Shown: positions 57,252-64,000 of the stretch, one piece after another
Position numbering within the stretch: the stretch's first letter is position 1
How the letters are laid out: each line of letters opens with the position of its first letter
Assembly: GCF_020099395.1 (NCBI RefSeq)
Contig: NZ_CP083590.1
Coordinates: forward strand, 7,068,001 to 7,132,000
Direction of reading: 5' to 3'
DNA from: Streptomyces mobaraensis
GTDB taxonomy: Bacteria; Actinomycetota; Actinomycetes; Streptomycetales; Streptomycetaceae
Length of the DNA stretch: 64,000 bases
The notes under the pieces: model-generated
The model's database searches: none
The model's input: the letters and a program-made list of their open reading frames with translations, nothing else
Told to the model about the DNA's origin: nothing
Program-made: the position numbers and the translations under genes

Positions 57252-58100
57252 ATGTCCCTCCACCGTCACCTCGTCGGACACACCTGGGCCCTCGGGCCCC
57301 TGCGGTGGACGTTCGCCGACACGGCCCTGTACGCGCTCGGCGTCGGGGCCGGGGCCGGCGACCCGTCGCGGGAACGGGAGTTCACGACGGAGAACTCCAC
57401 GGGCGTCACCCCGTCGGTGCTGCCCACCTTCGCCACCACCCTCGTCCCGCCCGGGGAACACCCCGCCCTCGGCGACTTCGACGTGACGCGGCTCCTGCAC
57501 AGCCACCAGTCCCTGACGCTCCACGGCCCGCTGCCCGTCGAGGGCGCGGCGGTCGCGGAGTCCCGGCTCACCGGGCTGTACGACCGGGGGCGCGCCGCGC
57601 TCGCCGTGATCGACTCCCGGTGTACGGACACGGCCACCGGCCGGCCCCTCGCCGACCTGCGCACCGGGCTGACCGTCCGGCACGCGGGCGGCTTCGGCGG
57701 GGAAACGGCCGAGGACGAACCGTGGGAGCGCCCGGCCCGCGAGCCGGACCACACCGCCGGCTACCGCACCGCCCCGCACCAGGCGCTGCTCTACCGGCTC
57801 TGCGGCGACCGCAACCCGCTGCACTCCGACCCCGCCGTCGCCGCGCGGCTGGGTCTGCCCAGGCCGCCGCTGCACGGGCTGTGCACCTTCGGGTTCGCCG
57901 GGAGGGCGCTGCTGCGCGCGCTGTGCGGGGGCGACCCGGCCCGGTTCGGGACCATGTCCGCCGCGTTCACCGCGCCGGTGCTGCCGGGCCGGGACCTCAT
58001 CGTGCGGATCTGGGAGACGGGCGGTGCGACTCTGTTCGAGGTTCGCTCGCACGGGCGGGTGGTGCTGGGCCGCGGGCGGTTCGTCCTGCGGCCGGTGTGA
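57252..58100 (+). CDS. MaoC-like dehydratase (hydratase 2 family)
   Basis: 282 aa double hot-dog protein. The C-terminal half carries the R-specific enoyl-hydratase signature: YRLCGDRNPLHSDPAVAARL near residue 182, with catalytic Asp and His, then PPLHGLCTFGFAGRALL. The N-terminal half (TWALGPLRWTFADTALYALG, VLPTFATTLVP, LLHSHQSLTLHGPL) is the non-catalytic partner fold, as in eukaryotic-like hydratase 2 and HtdX/Y-type proteins. It interconverts enoyl-CoA (or -ACP) and R-3-hydroxyacyl forms. With the SDR just upstream it may oxidise or make a short acyl precursor, possibly for the nearby acyltransferase. Confidence 0.8.
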   Translation: MSLHRHLVGHTWALGPLRWTFADTALYALGVGAGAGDPSREREFTTENSTGVTPSVLPTFATTLVPPGEHPALGDFDVTRLLHSHQSLTLHGPLPVEGAAVAESRLTGLYDRGRAALAVIDSRCTDTATGRPLADLRTGLTVRHAGGFGGETAEDEPWERPAREPDHTAGYRTAPHQALLYRLCGDRNPLHSDPAVAARLGLPRPPLHGLCTFGFAGRALLRALCGGDPARFGTMSAAFTAPVLPGRDLIVRIWETGGATLFEVRSHGRVVLGRGRFVLRPV

Positions 58101-58121
58101 CGGTCCGCCCCGGTGTGACGG

Positions 58122-59117
58122 TCAGCCGGCGGCCGTGCACCGTACGCCGTCCGCATCGGCGGCGTACCGCTCGGCGTACCAGCGGGCCGTGCTCCGCAGC
58201 CCGTCCGGCAGCGCGATCGCCGGCCGCCATCCGGTGGCGAACAGCCGGGAGACGTCGAGGAGTTTGCGCGGCGTCCCGTCCGGACGGCTCGGGTCCCAGA
58301 CGATCCGTCCGGGGTAGCCGACCGCCTCGGCCACCATCCGGGCCAGCTCCGCGACGGACACGTCCCGGCCGGTGCCGACGTTGACCGGGGACGGGTCGTC
58401 GTAGTGCCGCAGCAGGTGCAAACAGGCCGTCGCGAGGTCGTCGACGTGCAGGAACTCCCGGCGCGGCGTGCCCGTCCCCCAGACGGTGACCTCCCCGGCA
58501 CCGGTCCGCGCCGCCTCGTGGAAGCGGCGGATCAGGGCCGGGAGGACATGGGAGCGGGTGGGGTGGAAGTTGTCCCCGGGGCCGTAGAGGTTCGTCGGCA
58601 TGACCGAGATCCAGCGCCGGCCGTACTGCCTGCGGTACGAGCGCACCGCGATCAACCCCGCGATCTTGGCGATGGCATACGCGTCGTTGGTCTCCTCCAG
58701 CGCCCCGGTGAGCAGCGCGGACTCGGGGATGGGCTGCGGGCTGTGCTTGGGGTAGATACAGGAGGAACCGAGGAACAGCAGCCGGTCGACGCCGGCGGCG
58801 TGCGCGGCGGTGAACAGATTGGTCTGGATCCTGAGGTTGTCGGTGAGGAACTCGACCGGTTCGGCGTCGTTGGCGGCGATGCCGCCGACCCGGGCGGCGG
58901 CGTCGATCACCACGTCCGGGCGGAGCGCGGCGAGGAGGGCGGACGTGGCCCGGGCGTCGGTCAGGTCCACGTCGGCGGAGGCGACGCCGACGACCGACGC
59001 GAACCCCTCGGCCGCCAGCCGGCGGAGCAGGGCGGAGCCCACGAGTCCCGTCGAGCCGGCCACCAGCACGGTCGAGGAAGGGTGAAGGAGGGGGCGCGGG
59101 GGAGGGGGCGGGGTCAC
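58122..59117 (-). CDS. fcl: GDP-L-fucose-synthase-like epimerase/reductase
   Basis: 331 aa. Extended SDR with VLVAGSTGLVGSALLRRL, ADVDLTDARA, DAAARVGGIAAN, NLRIQTNLFTAAHAAGVDRL, LGSSCIYP (catalytic Ser/Cys) and the YAIAK catalytic pair near residue 150, followed by MPTNLYGPGDNFHP and REFLHVDDLATACL. This matches GDP-4-keto-6-deoxymannose epimerase/reductase (Fcl/WcaG), which makes GDP-L-fucose from the GDP-mannose dehydratase product. No GDP-mannose dehydratase is seen in the window. The start is GTG 59117, overlapping the acyltransferase stop (GTGA), so the two proteins are made together. An Pro-rich run follows the start. Confidence 0.82.
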   Translation of the reverse strand: MTPPPPPRPLLHPSSTVLVAGSTGLVGSALLRRLAAEGFASVVGVASADVDLTDARATSALLAALRPDVVIDAAARVGGIAANDAEPVEFLTDNLRIQTNLFTAAHAAGVDRLLFLGSSCIYPKHSPQPIPESALLTGALEETNDAYAIAKIAGLIAVRSYRRQYGRRWISVMPTNLYGPGDNFHPTRSHVLPALIRRFHEAARTGAGEVTVWGTGTPRREFLHVDDLATACLHLLRHYDDPSPVNVGTGRDVSVAELARMVAEAVGYPGRIVWDPSRPDGTPRKLLDVSRLFATGWRPAIALPDGLRSTARWYAERYAADADGVRCTAAG

Positions 59118-60592
59118 GGCTGCCTCTCGTTCGAGGGGACGGGCGGGTGAGGCGCGGGACGGCTGGGGCGGCCGGGGAGTTTGGGGAGGTCGGGCAGGCC
59201 GGGCCGGTTGGGGAGACCGGAGAGGTCCAGGCCACGGCAGTACAGGGCGCCCAGCAGGCGCAGCAGGGCGACCGGTTCGGGGGTCCCGCGGTGTCCCGAG
59301 GCCGCCACGAGCGGGGCCGCGACCCCCTCGTCCCGCAGCGTGTCCCGGATCGGCCGGGCCAGCACCGGGTGCGGGCCGATCTCCACGAACGCCCGGACGC
59401 CCCGGCCGGCGAGGGCGGACACCGCCTGGGTGAACCGCACGGGCTGCCGGAGGTTGCGCGCCCAGTAGTCCGGGGTGCCGAGGGTGGAGGGAGCCGGTCC
59501 GGAACCGGACGGCTCCGGGTCGGCACCGGATCGTTCCGCTCCGGTGGCGGTGGTCGTGTCCGGCGCGGTGTCGGCGGACGGCCGCGGTCCGGCCCCGGCG
59601 GCCGACCTCGGGCCGGCGCCGGCGGCCGGATCCCGCGCCGCGTCGACGGTCGACACCCAGGGCACGCGCGGCGCGGCCGGGGCCAGACCGGCCAGTTCCG
59701 CGCGGAGTTCGGGCAGGACACCGTCGACGTACGGGCTGTGCGACGCCGCGTCGATCCGGATCGTCCTGCACCGCACCCCCGCCGCCTCCAGGGCGCCGAC
59801 CAGGGCCCCCACCGCGTCGGCCGCCCCGGTGACCACCGTCTCCCGGGGCGCGCTGTGCGCGGCGACGACCACCGTCCCCGGCGTCCGCGCGCAGTGCCGC
59901 TCGACGGTGTGCCGGTCCAGGCCGATCGTGGCCATCGCCCCGCCGCCCGCCACCCGGGCGAGCAGCCGGGAGCGGGTGGCGACGACCCGGGCCGCCTCGG
60001 GGAGCGTGAGGACGCCCGCGATGTGCGCGGCGGCGACCTCGCCGAGGCTGTGCCCCACCACGGCGTCCGGCCGCAGCCCCAGCGACAGCAGCCAGTGGGC
60101 GGTGGCCACCTGCAGCGCGAAGATGAGCGGCTGTGCCGTACCGGGGCCGTCGGCCCCTGCACCCGGCGGACGCGCGAGCGGCCCGGTGACGCCGCCGGGC
60201 AGCAGCCCGTCGAGTTCGGCCAACACCCCGGCGGCCACGGGCGACCAGGCCGGCAGGGCGCGGCCCATGCCCGTCCACTGGCTGCCGTGGCCGCCGAAGC
60301 ACCAGGCGGTCCGGCCGGCCGCGCCGTCGGCCCGGCCCGCCGTCCAGCGCGGGCTCGGCAGGCCGTCGGCGAAGCACGACAGCCCTTCGACGAGCCCCGG
60401 AACGTCCGGCGCGGTCACCGCCAGGCGTTCGGGTCCCGGACGGGCGGGAGGGAAAGGCACGTCATCGGGCCGAGAACCATTGGCCAACAATTCTGCCGCC
60501 CTTTTCGCCTCCTCCGTCAACTCCGTGCGCGTGGCGGCGGAAAACACCAGCAGCCACGGTGGCGGGGACGGCAGCACACTGTCGAATGTCAT
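59114..60592 (-). CDS. Free-standing PKS-type acyltransferase
   Basis: 492 aa from the ATG at 60592 (GAGGGG 5 nt upstream). It resembles the linker-AT-post-AT part cut from a modular PKS: WLLVFSAATRTELTEEAKRA (KS-AT linker start), CFGGHGSQWTGMGRAL, VVGHSLGEVAAAHIAGVLTL (nucleophilic Ser near residue 194), a Gln and Arg in the usual places, IDAASHSPYVDGV (the specificity position reads AASH, neither HAFH nor YASH), YWARNLRQPVRFTQAV and EIGPHPVL. A Gly/Pro/Ser-rich insertion of ~45 residues lies between PWVSTVD and TLGTPDYW. No KS or ACP is joined to it, so it should load an acyl group onto a separate carrier protein or another acceptor. It is coupled to the downstream fcl-like gene. Confidence 0.85.
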   Translation of the reverse strand: MTFDSVLPSPPPWLLVFSAATRTELTEEAKRAAELLANGSRPDDVPFPPARPGPERLAVTAPDVPGLVEGLSCFADGLPSPRWTAGRADGAAGRTAWCFGGHGSQWTGMGRALPAWSPVAAGVLAELDGLLPGGVTGPLARPPGAGADGPGTAQPLIFALQVATAHWLLSLGLRPDAVVGHSLGEVAAAHIAGVLTLPEAARVVATRSRLLARVAGGGAMATIGLDRHTVERHCARTPGTVVVAAHSAPRETVVTGAADAVGALVGALEAAGVRCRTIRIDAASHSPYVDGVLPELRAELAGLAPAAPRVPWVSTVDAARDPAAGAGPRSAAGAGPRPSADTAPDTTTATGAERSGADPEPSGSGPAPSTLGTPDYWARNLRQPVRFTQAVSALAGRGVRAFVEIGPHPVLARPIRDTLRDEGVAAPLVAASGHRGTPEPVALLRLLGALYCRGLDLSGLPNRPGLPDLPKLPGRPSRPAPHPPVPSNERQP

Positions 60593-60740
60593 AAGCCCCT
60601 CGTGTTCCGCCGCATCGGATCGGGTGGCCGGCCGGTGCTTGCTACGATCGCCGCACCGGCCGGTCGGCGCCGCCGCGCGCACCGCTGCTCGACGCTTTCG
60701 ATGCGGAAAGCGATACCTTCGACAAAGGAGTAGAGGAAGA

Positions 60741-61292
60741 ATGCCGGAGAACTCCTTCCAGGGTCTGGTCGTCGATACCGAACCCGCGTCCGACGCCTAT
60801 CTCGTCATCGGCATTCCCGGGTCCGGAAAAAGCTCGGTGTCCGCCGCCCTCGCCCGCCGCTTTCCCCTCGGAGCGCACATCGAGGGCGACCACATCCAGG
60901 AACTCATCGTCTCCGGCGGGCACCTGCCCTCCCCGGAGGAGGACCTGGAGGCCGACCGCCAGCTGCTGCTGCGCGCCCGCAACGCCTCGGTGCTCGCCCG
61001 CAGTTTCCACGCCGCCGGCGTCGTCCCCGTCATCGACGACGTGGTCGTCCGGCGCGCGCACCTCGACTACTACCTGGAGCAGCTCAAGGGCCTGCCGCTG
61101 CACCTCATCGTCCTCGCGCCCACCCCGGACGTCGTCGCCCGGCGGGTCGCCGAACGGGACAAGGTGCTGGCCGACGACTGGTCGTTCCTCGACGAGGCGA
61201 TGCGCTCCGAACTCGACGGCCAGGGAACCTGGTTCGACAGCTCCGAGATGACCCTCGGCGAGACCGTCGACGCGATCCTCGCCAAGGGCTGA
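60741..61292 (+). CDS. P-loop kinase/phosphotransferase-like protein
   Basis: 183 aa; ATG at 60741 with GGAGTAGAGGAAGA upstream. Walker A IGIPGSGKSSVSAAL at residues ~23-37, an Asp-rich strand IEGDHIQELIV that suits a base/acceptor site, VIDDVVVRR as Walker B-like region, and a LID-type stretch (APTPDVVARRVAERDK). The size and layout are those of small kinases of the zeta-toxin/chloramphenicol phosphotransferase/gluconate kinase type. It is divergent from the acyltransferase operon. Self-protection by phosphorylation of the cluster product is one possibility; a metabolic kinase is another. Nothing in the sequence decides this. Confidence 0.7.
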   Translation: MPENSFQGLVVDTEPASDAYLVIGIPGSGKSSVSAALARRFPLGAHIEGDHIQELIVSGGHLPSPEEDLEADRQLLLRARNASVLARSFHAAGVVPVIDDVVVRRAHLDYYLEQLKGLPLHLIVLAPTPDVVARRVAERDKVLADDWSFLDEAMRSELDGQGTWFDSSEMTLGETVDAILAKG

Positions 61293-61310
61293 ACCCCCGC
61301 CCCACGGACC

Positions 61311-61341
61311 GGCGCCGGTGCTCCCCGCGGAGCCCGGCGCC
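61311..61341. terminator. Hairpin between convergent kinase and GT75-like genes
   Basis: GGCGCCGGTGCTCC (61311-61324) pairs with GGAGCCCGGCGCC (61329-61341) apart from one bulged base, around a 4-nt loop. It ends 2 bp before the stop codon of the convergent gene. Confidence 0.7.
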
Positions 61342-61342
61342 C

Positions 61343-62458
61343 TCATCCGCCGTCGATCCGGCGGACCGCGGTCAGCCAGGTGAGCATCAGATGGGCGCTC
61401 CGGTGCAGGAACGCCCGCGCGTCCTGCGTCCAGGCCGGGCCCCGCGCCTGCTCGGCGAACTCCCGCAGGCCGTGCGCGAGCGAGGCGTACGCCTCCCGGT
61501 AGGAGCTCCCTTCGAGACGGAACTCCCGTAGCCAGTACAGGAGTTCGTCCATGAAGCGGATCGCCGGCAGTTCGCCCGCCAGGTCGGCGAAGAGGTCGTG
61601 CGCGTTGCGCTCGTGGTGGACCGGCGGGCCGCCGAAGCGGACGGCGTGGCCCAGGTGTTTGGCGCACGCCGCGACGAAGTACCCGCTGAAGATGTCCCCG
61701 AAGCGCTCCAGGGGCGCACCGCCGACCGGCTGCCCCATCCGCAGGAAGTAGTAGGCGGGCAGCGCGTCCCGGTGCACCGCCGTGTTCTGCGAGTTGACGG
61801 GGCACCAGGTATCCGGTGCCAGGACGGCGGCCGGCCCCCGGTAGGCGGTCACCGTGGGGCGGACGGCGAGCCGGGTCACCGCGTCCACGTCCGGATCGCC
61901 GAGCCACAGACCGGCGTTGACCCGTACGTCGGCCGTCTCCTCCGTCCACGCCGGCGCCTCGGTGGCCGTGCGTGGCCCGTAGGGGAAGCCCCGGGGGTGG
62001 ACCCGGCAGGGGGTCACGTCCAGCAAGTCGCAGGCGTTGAACCAGCCCGACGGCGACGACACCGTACGGTGCCGCGCCGGCCCCTCCAGTACCACCCGGT
62101 GCTCGTCCAGGAACGGACTCACGGCGGGCAGGTTGTCGTCGTCCATGGACACGGCGCACGCACTGCCGTTCAGATACGACAGCAGATAGCCGATGTTGCG
62201 CCGGTTGTCCGAGTCGTACGGCACGAGCCCCGGCACCCCGAGCTTCGCCAGCAGCCGGTCCTGCTCCGCCACGTCGGGGCTGACGATCGCGGCGCCGCGA
62301 CCGCGGGCCCGGTCGCAGGCCGCGTGGAAGGCGGCGGGCGTCCGGCGGTCGGGGATGACGACGAGCCGGGCGCCGCCCTCCGCGAGGGTGTCGGCGTAGT
62401 GCTCCAGGAACTCCCCGGAGCCGATGGTCGTGATGACGATGTCGATCGTTTCGGACAT
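61343..62458 (-). CDS. GT75/reversibly-glycosylated-polypeptide-like protein
   Basis: 371 aa from the ATG at 62458. The N-terminal part is a GT-A-like nucleotide-sugar fold: IDIVITTIGSGEFLEHYADT, LVVIPDRRTP, YDSDNRRNIGYLLSYLNG, and a DDDN metal-binding motif (CAVSMDDDNLPAV near residue 105). A later block (NAGLWLGDPDVDAVTRL, NSQNTAVHRDALPAYYFLRM, FGDIFSGYFVAACAKHLGHAVRFG) is the typical second half of plant/bacterial reversibly glycosylated polypeptides (GT75), which act as UDP-arabinopyranose mutases or protein glycosyltransferases. It may transfer or isomerise a nucleotide sugar in this cluster. The GDP-fucose-like reductase nearby supports a sugar role. An MFS gene lies 20 nt upstream on the same strand. 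Confidence 0.7.
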   Translation of the reverse strand: MSETIDIVITTIGSGEFLEHYADTLAEGGARLVVIPDRRTPAAFHAACDRARGRGAAIVSPDVAEQDRLLAKLGVPGLVPYDSDNRRNIGYLLSYLNGSACAVSMDDDNLPAVSPFLDEHRVVLEGPARHRTVSSPSGWFNACDLLDVTPCRVHPRGFPYGPRTATEAPAWTEETADVRVNAGLWLGDPDVDAVTRLAVRPTVTAYRGPAAVLAPDTWCPVNSQNTAVHRDALPAYYFLRMGQPVGGAPLERFGDIFSGYFVAACAKHLGHAVRFGGPPVHHERNAHDLFADLAGELPAIRFMDELLYWLREFRLEGSSYREAYASLAHGLREFAEQARGPAWTQDARAFLHRSAHLMLTWLTAVRRIDGG

Positions 62459-62478
62459 GAGGTCACTCCGCAGTGTGG

Positions 62479-63735
62479 TCACTCCGTAGGGGGAATGTCC
62501 CGCCAGAACCGCAGCCGGGAGGAGGCGGTGACGAGAGGGGCGCCGATCCAGAGGAGCATGACGACGGCCAGCCCGAGCCGCGGGCCGAACAGGCTGCCGA
62601 GCGCACCGCCGACCAGCCCGCCGACGAAGAGCATGCCGCGGCTGACGAACCGGACGCAGGCCACCGTCCGCTGCAACAGGGCGGAAGGGGTGAGGAGTTG
62701 GACGAGGGTGGCCTGGCCGACCGTGAACACGGCGTACCCGGCGTGGAACAGCAGCGCGCCGCACAGAAACAGGAACAACCCGGAGCCCGGCCGGGTCAGT
62801 GGCAGCAGCAGCCCCGCCGGGGCGAACACCGCCGCGGGGATCCAGACCGCGCGGGCCGTGCCCAGCCGTCGCGCCACCCGGCCCGCGCCGAACGCCCCGA
62901 TCAGCCCGCCGATGCCCACCGAGCCGATCAGCAGGCCCAGGGTGCCGGGGGCGACCCCCACGTCGTCGGCCAGGAAGAGGACGACCAGCGCCTCGTACGC
63001 GGCGAAGCAGCAGTTCCCCAGGGCGGAGCCCGCGATCGACGCGAGGATGACGGGCCGCCGCGCCACGAACCGGAACGCCTCGGCGAGTTCCGCCCCCAGG
63101 CCGGACGCGCGGGACGCCGCGCCCGGCGCCTCGATGTTCGCCCGCATCAGCAGGTTGCACGCCGCCGAGGCCGCGAAACCGCCCACGTTGAGCAGCGGGG
63201 CGCGCTCGGGCCCCAGCACCTGCACCGTGAACCCGGCCACCGCCGGGCCGAAGGCCAGCGACACCGCGCGCGCCATCTGCAGCCGGACGTTGCCGTGCAC
63301 GAGCCGGTCCTTGGGCAGCATCCGCGGCGGCATGGACAGGTACACGATCTCGTAGAACACCGTCGCGCAACTGACCAGCACATTGGAGAGGTACAGGTGC
63401 CACAGTGCCAGGTGCTCCGTCGCCGCGAGGACCGGCACCATGGTGACGATCACCGCGCGGCCGAGGTCGGCGAGCAGCAGCAGCGTCCGCGGGCGCAGCC
63501 GCGCGCCGTACACGCCGGCGGGCAGCGTCAGCACCAGCCACGGCAGATAGCCCGCCGCGGTGATCAGCCCGACCTCGCCGACCGTCGCCCCCAGCGTCCG
63601 GGCGGCGAGCAGCGGGAAGGCGACCACCGTCGCCATCCCGCAGAGCTGGCTGATACCGCTGCCGACCCACAACAGGCGGAAGTCCCGTTCGAGGGCGCGG
63701 GCGGGGGCGGTGGGCAACGTGGCGAGATCGGACAT
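62479..63735 (-). CDS. MFS-family exporter
   Basis: 418 aa from the ATG at 63735. Twelve hydrophobic helices fit the MFS fold: FRLLWVGSGISQLCGMATVV at the start, the loop-2/3 LPAGVYGARLRPRTLLLLAD (DRxxRR-like), helix pairs around residues 75-180, a central cytosolic loop (ANIEAPGAASRASGLGAELA), and the second half from RPVILASIAGSALGNC. The closest type is the MFS_3 (enterobactin exporter/MDR-like) group common in antibiotic clusters. It is likely to export the product of the neighbouring genes, with which it forms an operon (20-nt gap to the GT75-like gene). Confidence 0.82.
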   Translation of the reverse strand: MSDLATLPTAPARALERDFRLLWVGSGISQLCGMATVVAFPLLAARTLGATVGEVGLITAAGYLPWLVLTLPAGVYGARLRPRTLLLLADLGRAVIVTMVPVLAATEHLALWHLYLSNVLVSCATVFYEIVYLSMPPRMLPKDRLVHGNVRLQMARAVSLAFGPAVAGFTVQVLGPERAPLLNVGGFAASAACNLLMRANIEAPGAASRASGLGAELAEAFRFVARRPVILASIAGSALGNCCFAAYEALVVLFLADDVGVAPGTLGLLIGSVGIGGLIGAFGAGRVARRLGTARAVWIPAAVFAPAGLLLPLTRPGSGLFLFLCGALLFHAGYAVFTVGQATLVQLLTPSALLQRTVACVRFVSRGMLFVGGLVGGALGSLFGPRLGLAVVMLLWIGAPLVTASSRLRFWRDIPPTE

Positions 63736-64000
63736 GGCAAACGCTCTCTTTCTGTCGGTGCGCCGCGGTTCCCCGGGGCGGGGTTCGTCCCGGTGCGCGC
63801 GGACGTGCAACTTCCGCGGACGCCGTGGCGGCGGACGCCCCGACGGCGTCCGGCCCACGGCACCGCCCGAGCGGCGGCGACCGGCCGCGCCGGGGCGGGT
63901 CCGGCGGCGGGTCCGGGGGCGGGTCCGTCGGCAGGTTCGGCGGTGACCTCCACGGCGGAGACGACGACGGCCCCCGCGGTGGGCCCGACGGCCGGCCGTC
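63736..64000. other. Right edge: no gene supported
   Basis: The gap upstream of the MFS gene shows repeated ggcgggtccg words near 63890-63930 and Pro/Ala-rich open frames on both strands. None ends or starts in a convincing way inside the window. It should carry the MFS promoter or the end of a further gene. Confidence 0.5.

Noticed and set aside
1..64000. tRNA, rRNA, CRISPR array, integrase or attachment site
   Set aside because: Looked for on both strands by eye; no cloverleaf-like tRNA end, repeat-spacer array or integrase motif was found.

Overview
This is high-GC actinobacterial DNA, almost certainly Streptomyces: nearly every codon ends in G or C, GTG starts are common, and the gene families are typical (SARP regulator, modular type I PKS, ANTAR/GAF/PAS/SpoIIE phosphatase, XRE regulator, papain-inhibitor-like secreted protein). 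About half of it (1-34.4 kb) is the 3' half of a polyether ionophore cluster. The rest is accessory chromosome with small regulator/enzyme gene pairs, decayed genes and one possible second small cluster at the right edge.

Polyether region (1-34.4 kb). Two forward PKS genes carry a KR-ACP tail, a full KS-AT-DH-ER-KR-ACP module and a KS-AT-KR-ACP module whose KR is dead. Facing them, one reverse operon runs KS-AT-KR-ACP (1627 aa), then KS-AT-KR-ACP/KS-AT-DH-ER-KR-ACP (3675 aa), then two small SnoaL/KSI-fold proteins and a flavin epoxidase, the last four genes joined by start/stop overlaps or a 24-nt gap. A divergent P450 and a SARP regulator complete it. Read as modules 7 to 12, the AT types (malonyl, malonyl, methylmalonyl x3) and reductive states (CH2, C=O, OH, OH, OH) match C1-C12 of monensin, and the gene order is what I remember of the monensin locus (monAV, monAVI, monCI, monBII, monBI, monAVIII, monAVII, monD, monRI). 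I therefore call a monensin-type (monensin/laidlomycin-like) cluster. The first six and a half modules, the O-methyltransferase, the export gene and the release genes should lie to the left of base 1. PKS genes on both strands contain nearly identical duplicated blocks, a sign of recent gene conversion.

Cluster edge (34.4-38 kb). A 1.3-kb stretch without a convincing gene is followed by a PapA/condensation-fold acyltransferase whose HHxxxDG motif reads PRALVDG, and a MarR-like regulator with an atypical N terminus. Laidlomycin carries a 3-O-propionyl group, so this acyltransferase deserves attention, although its missing catalytic His argues for caution.

Accessory region (38-56 kb). Divergent regulator/target pairs (Rrf2/SDR, TetR/EamA exporter, LysR/epoxide hydrolase operon) each have a clear palindromic operator between them. 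Also here: a FAH-family hydrolase, an SCO6745-like protein, an IS transposase remnant, a coupled XRE/ImmA-like remnant/PfkB kinase set, a ricin-B lectin fragment, small membrane proteins, a nucleoside-diphosphate-sugar-epimerase-like protein, a papain-inhibitor-like secreted protein and a multidomain SpoIIE phosphatase.

Right edge (56.4-63.7 kb). A mycofactocin-type SDR and a MaoC-like hydratase are followed by a GDP-fucose-synthase-like reductase coupled to a free-standing PKS-type acyltransferase, a P-loop kinase, a GT75-like protein and an MFS exporter. I do not recognise this combination; it may be part of an undescribed small cluster that continues past the window.
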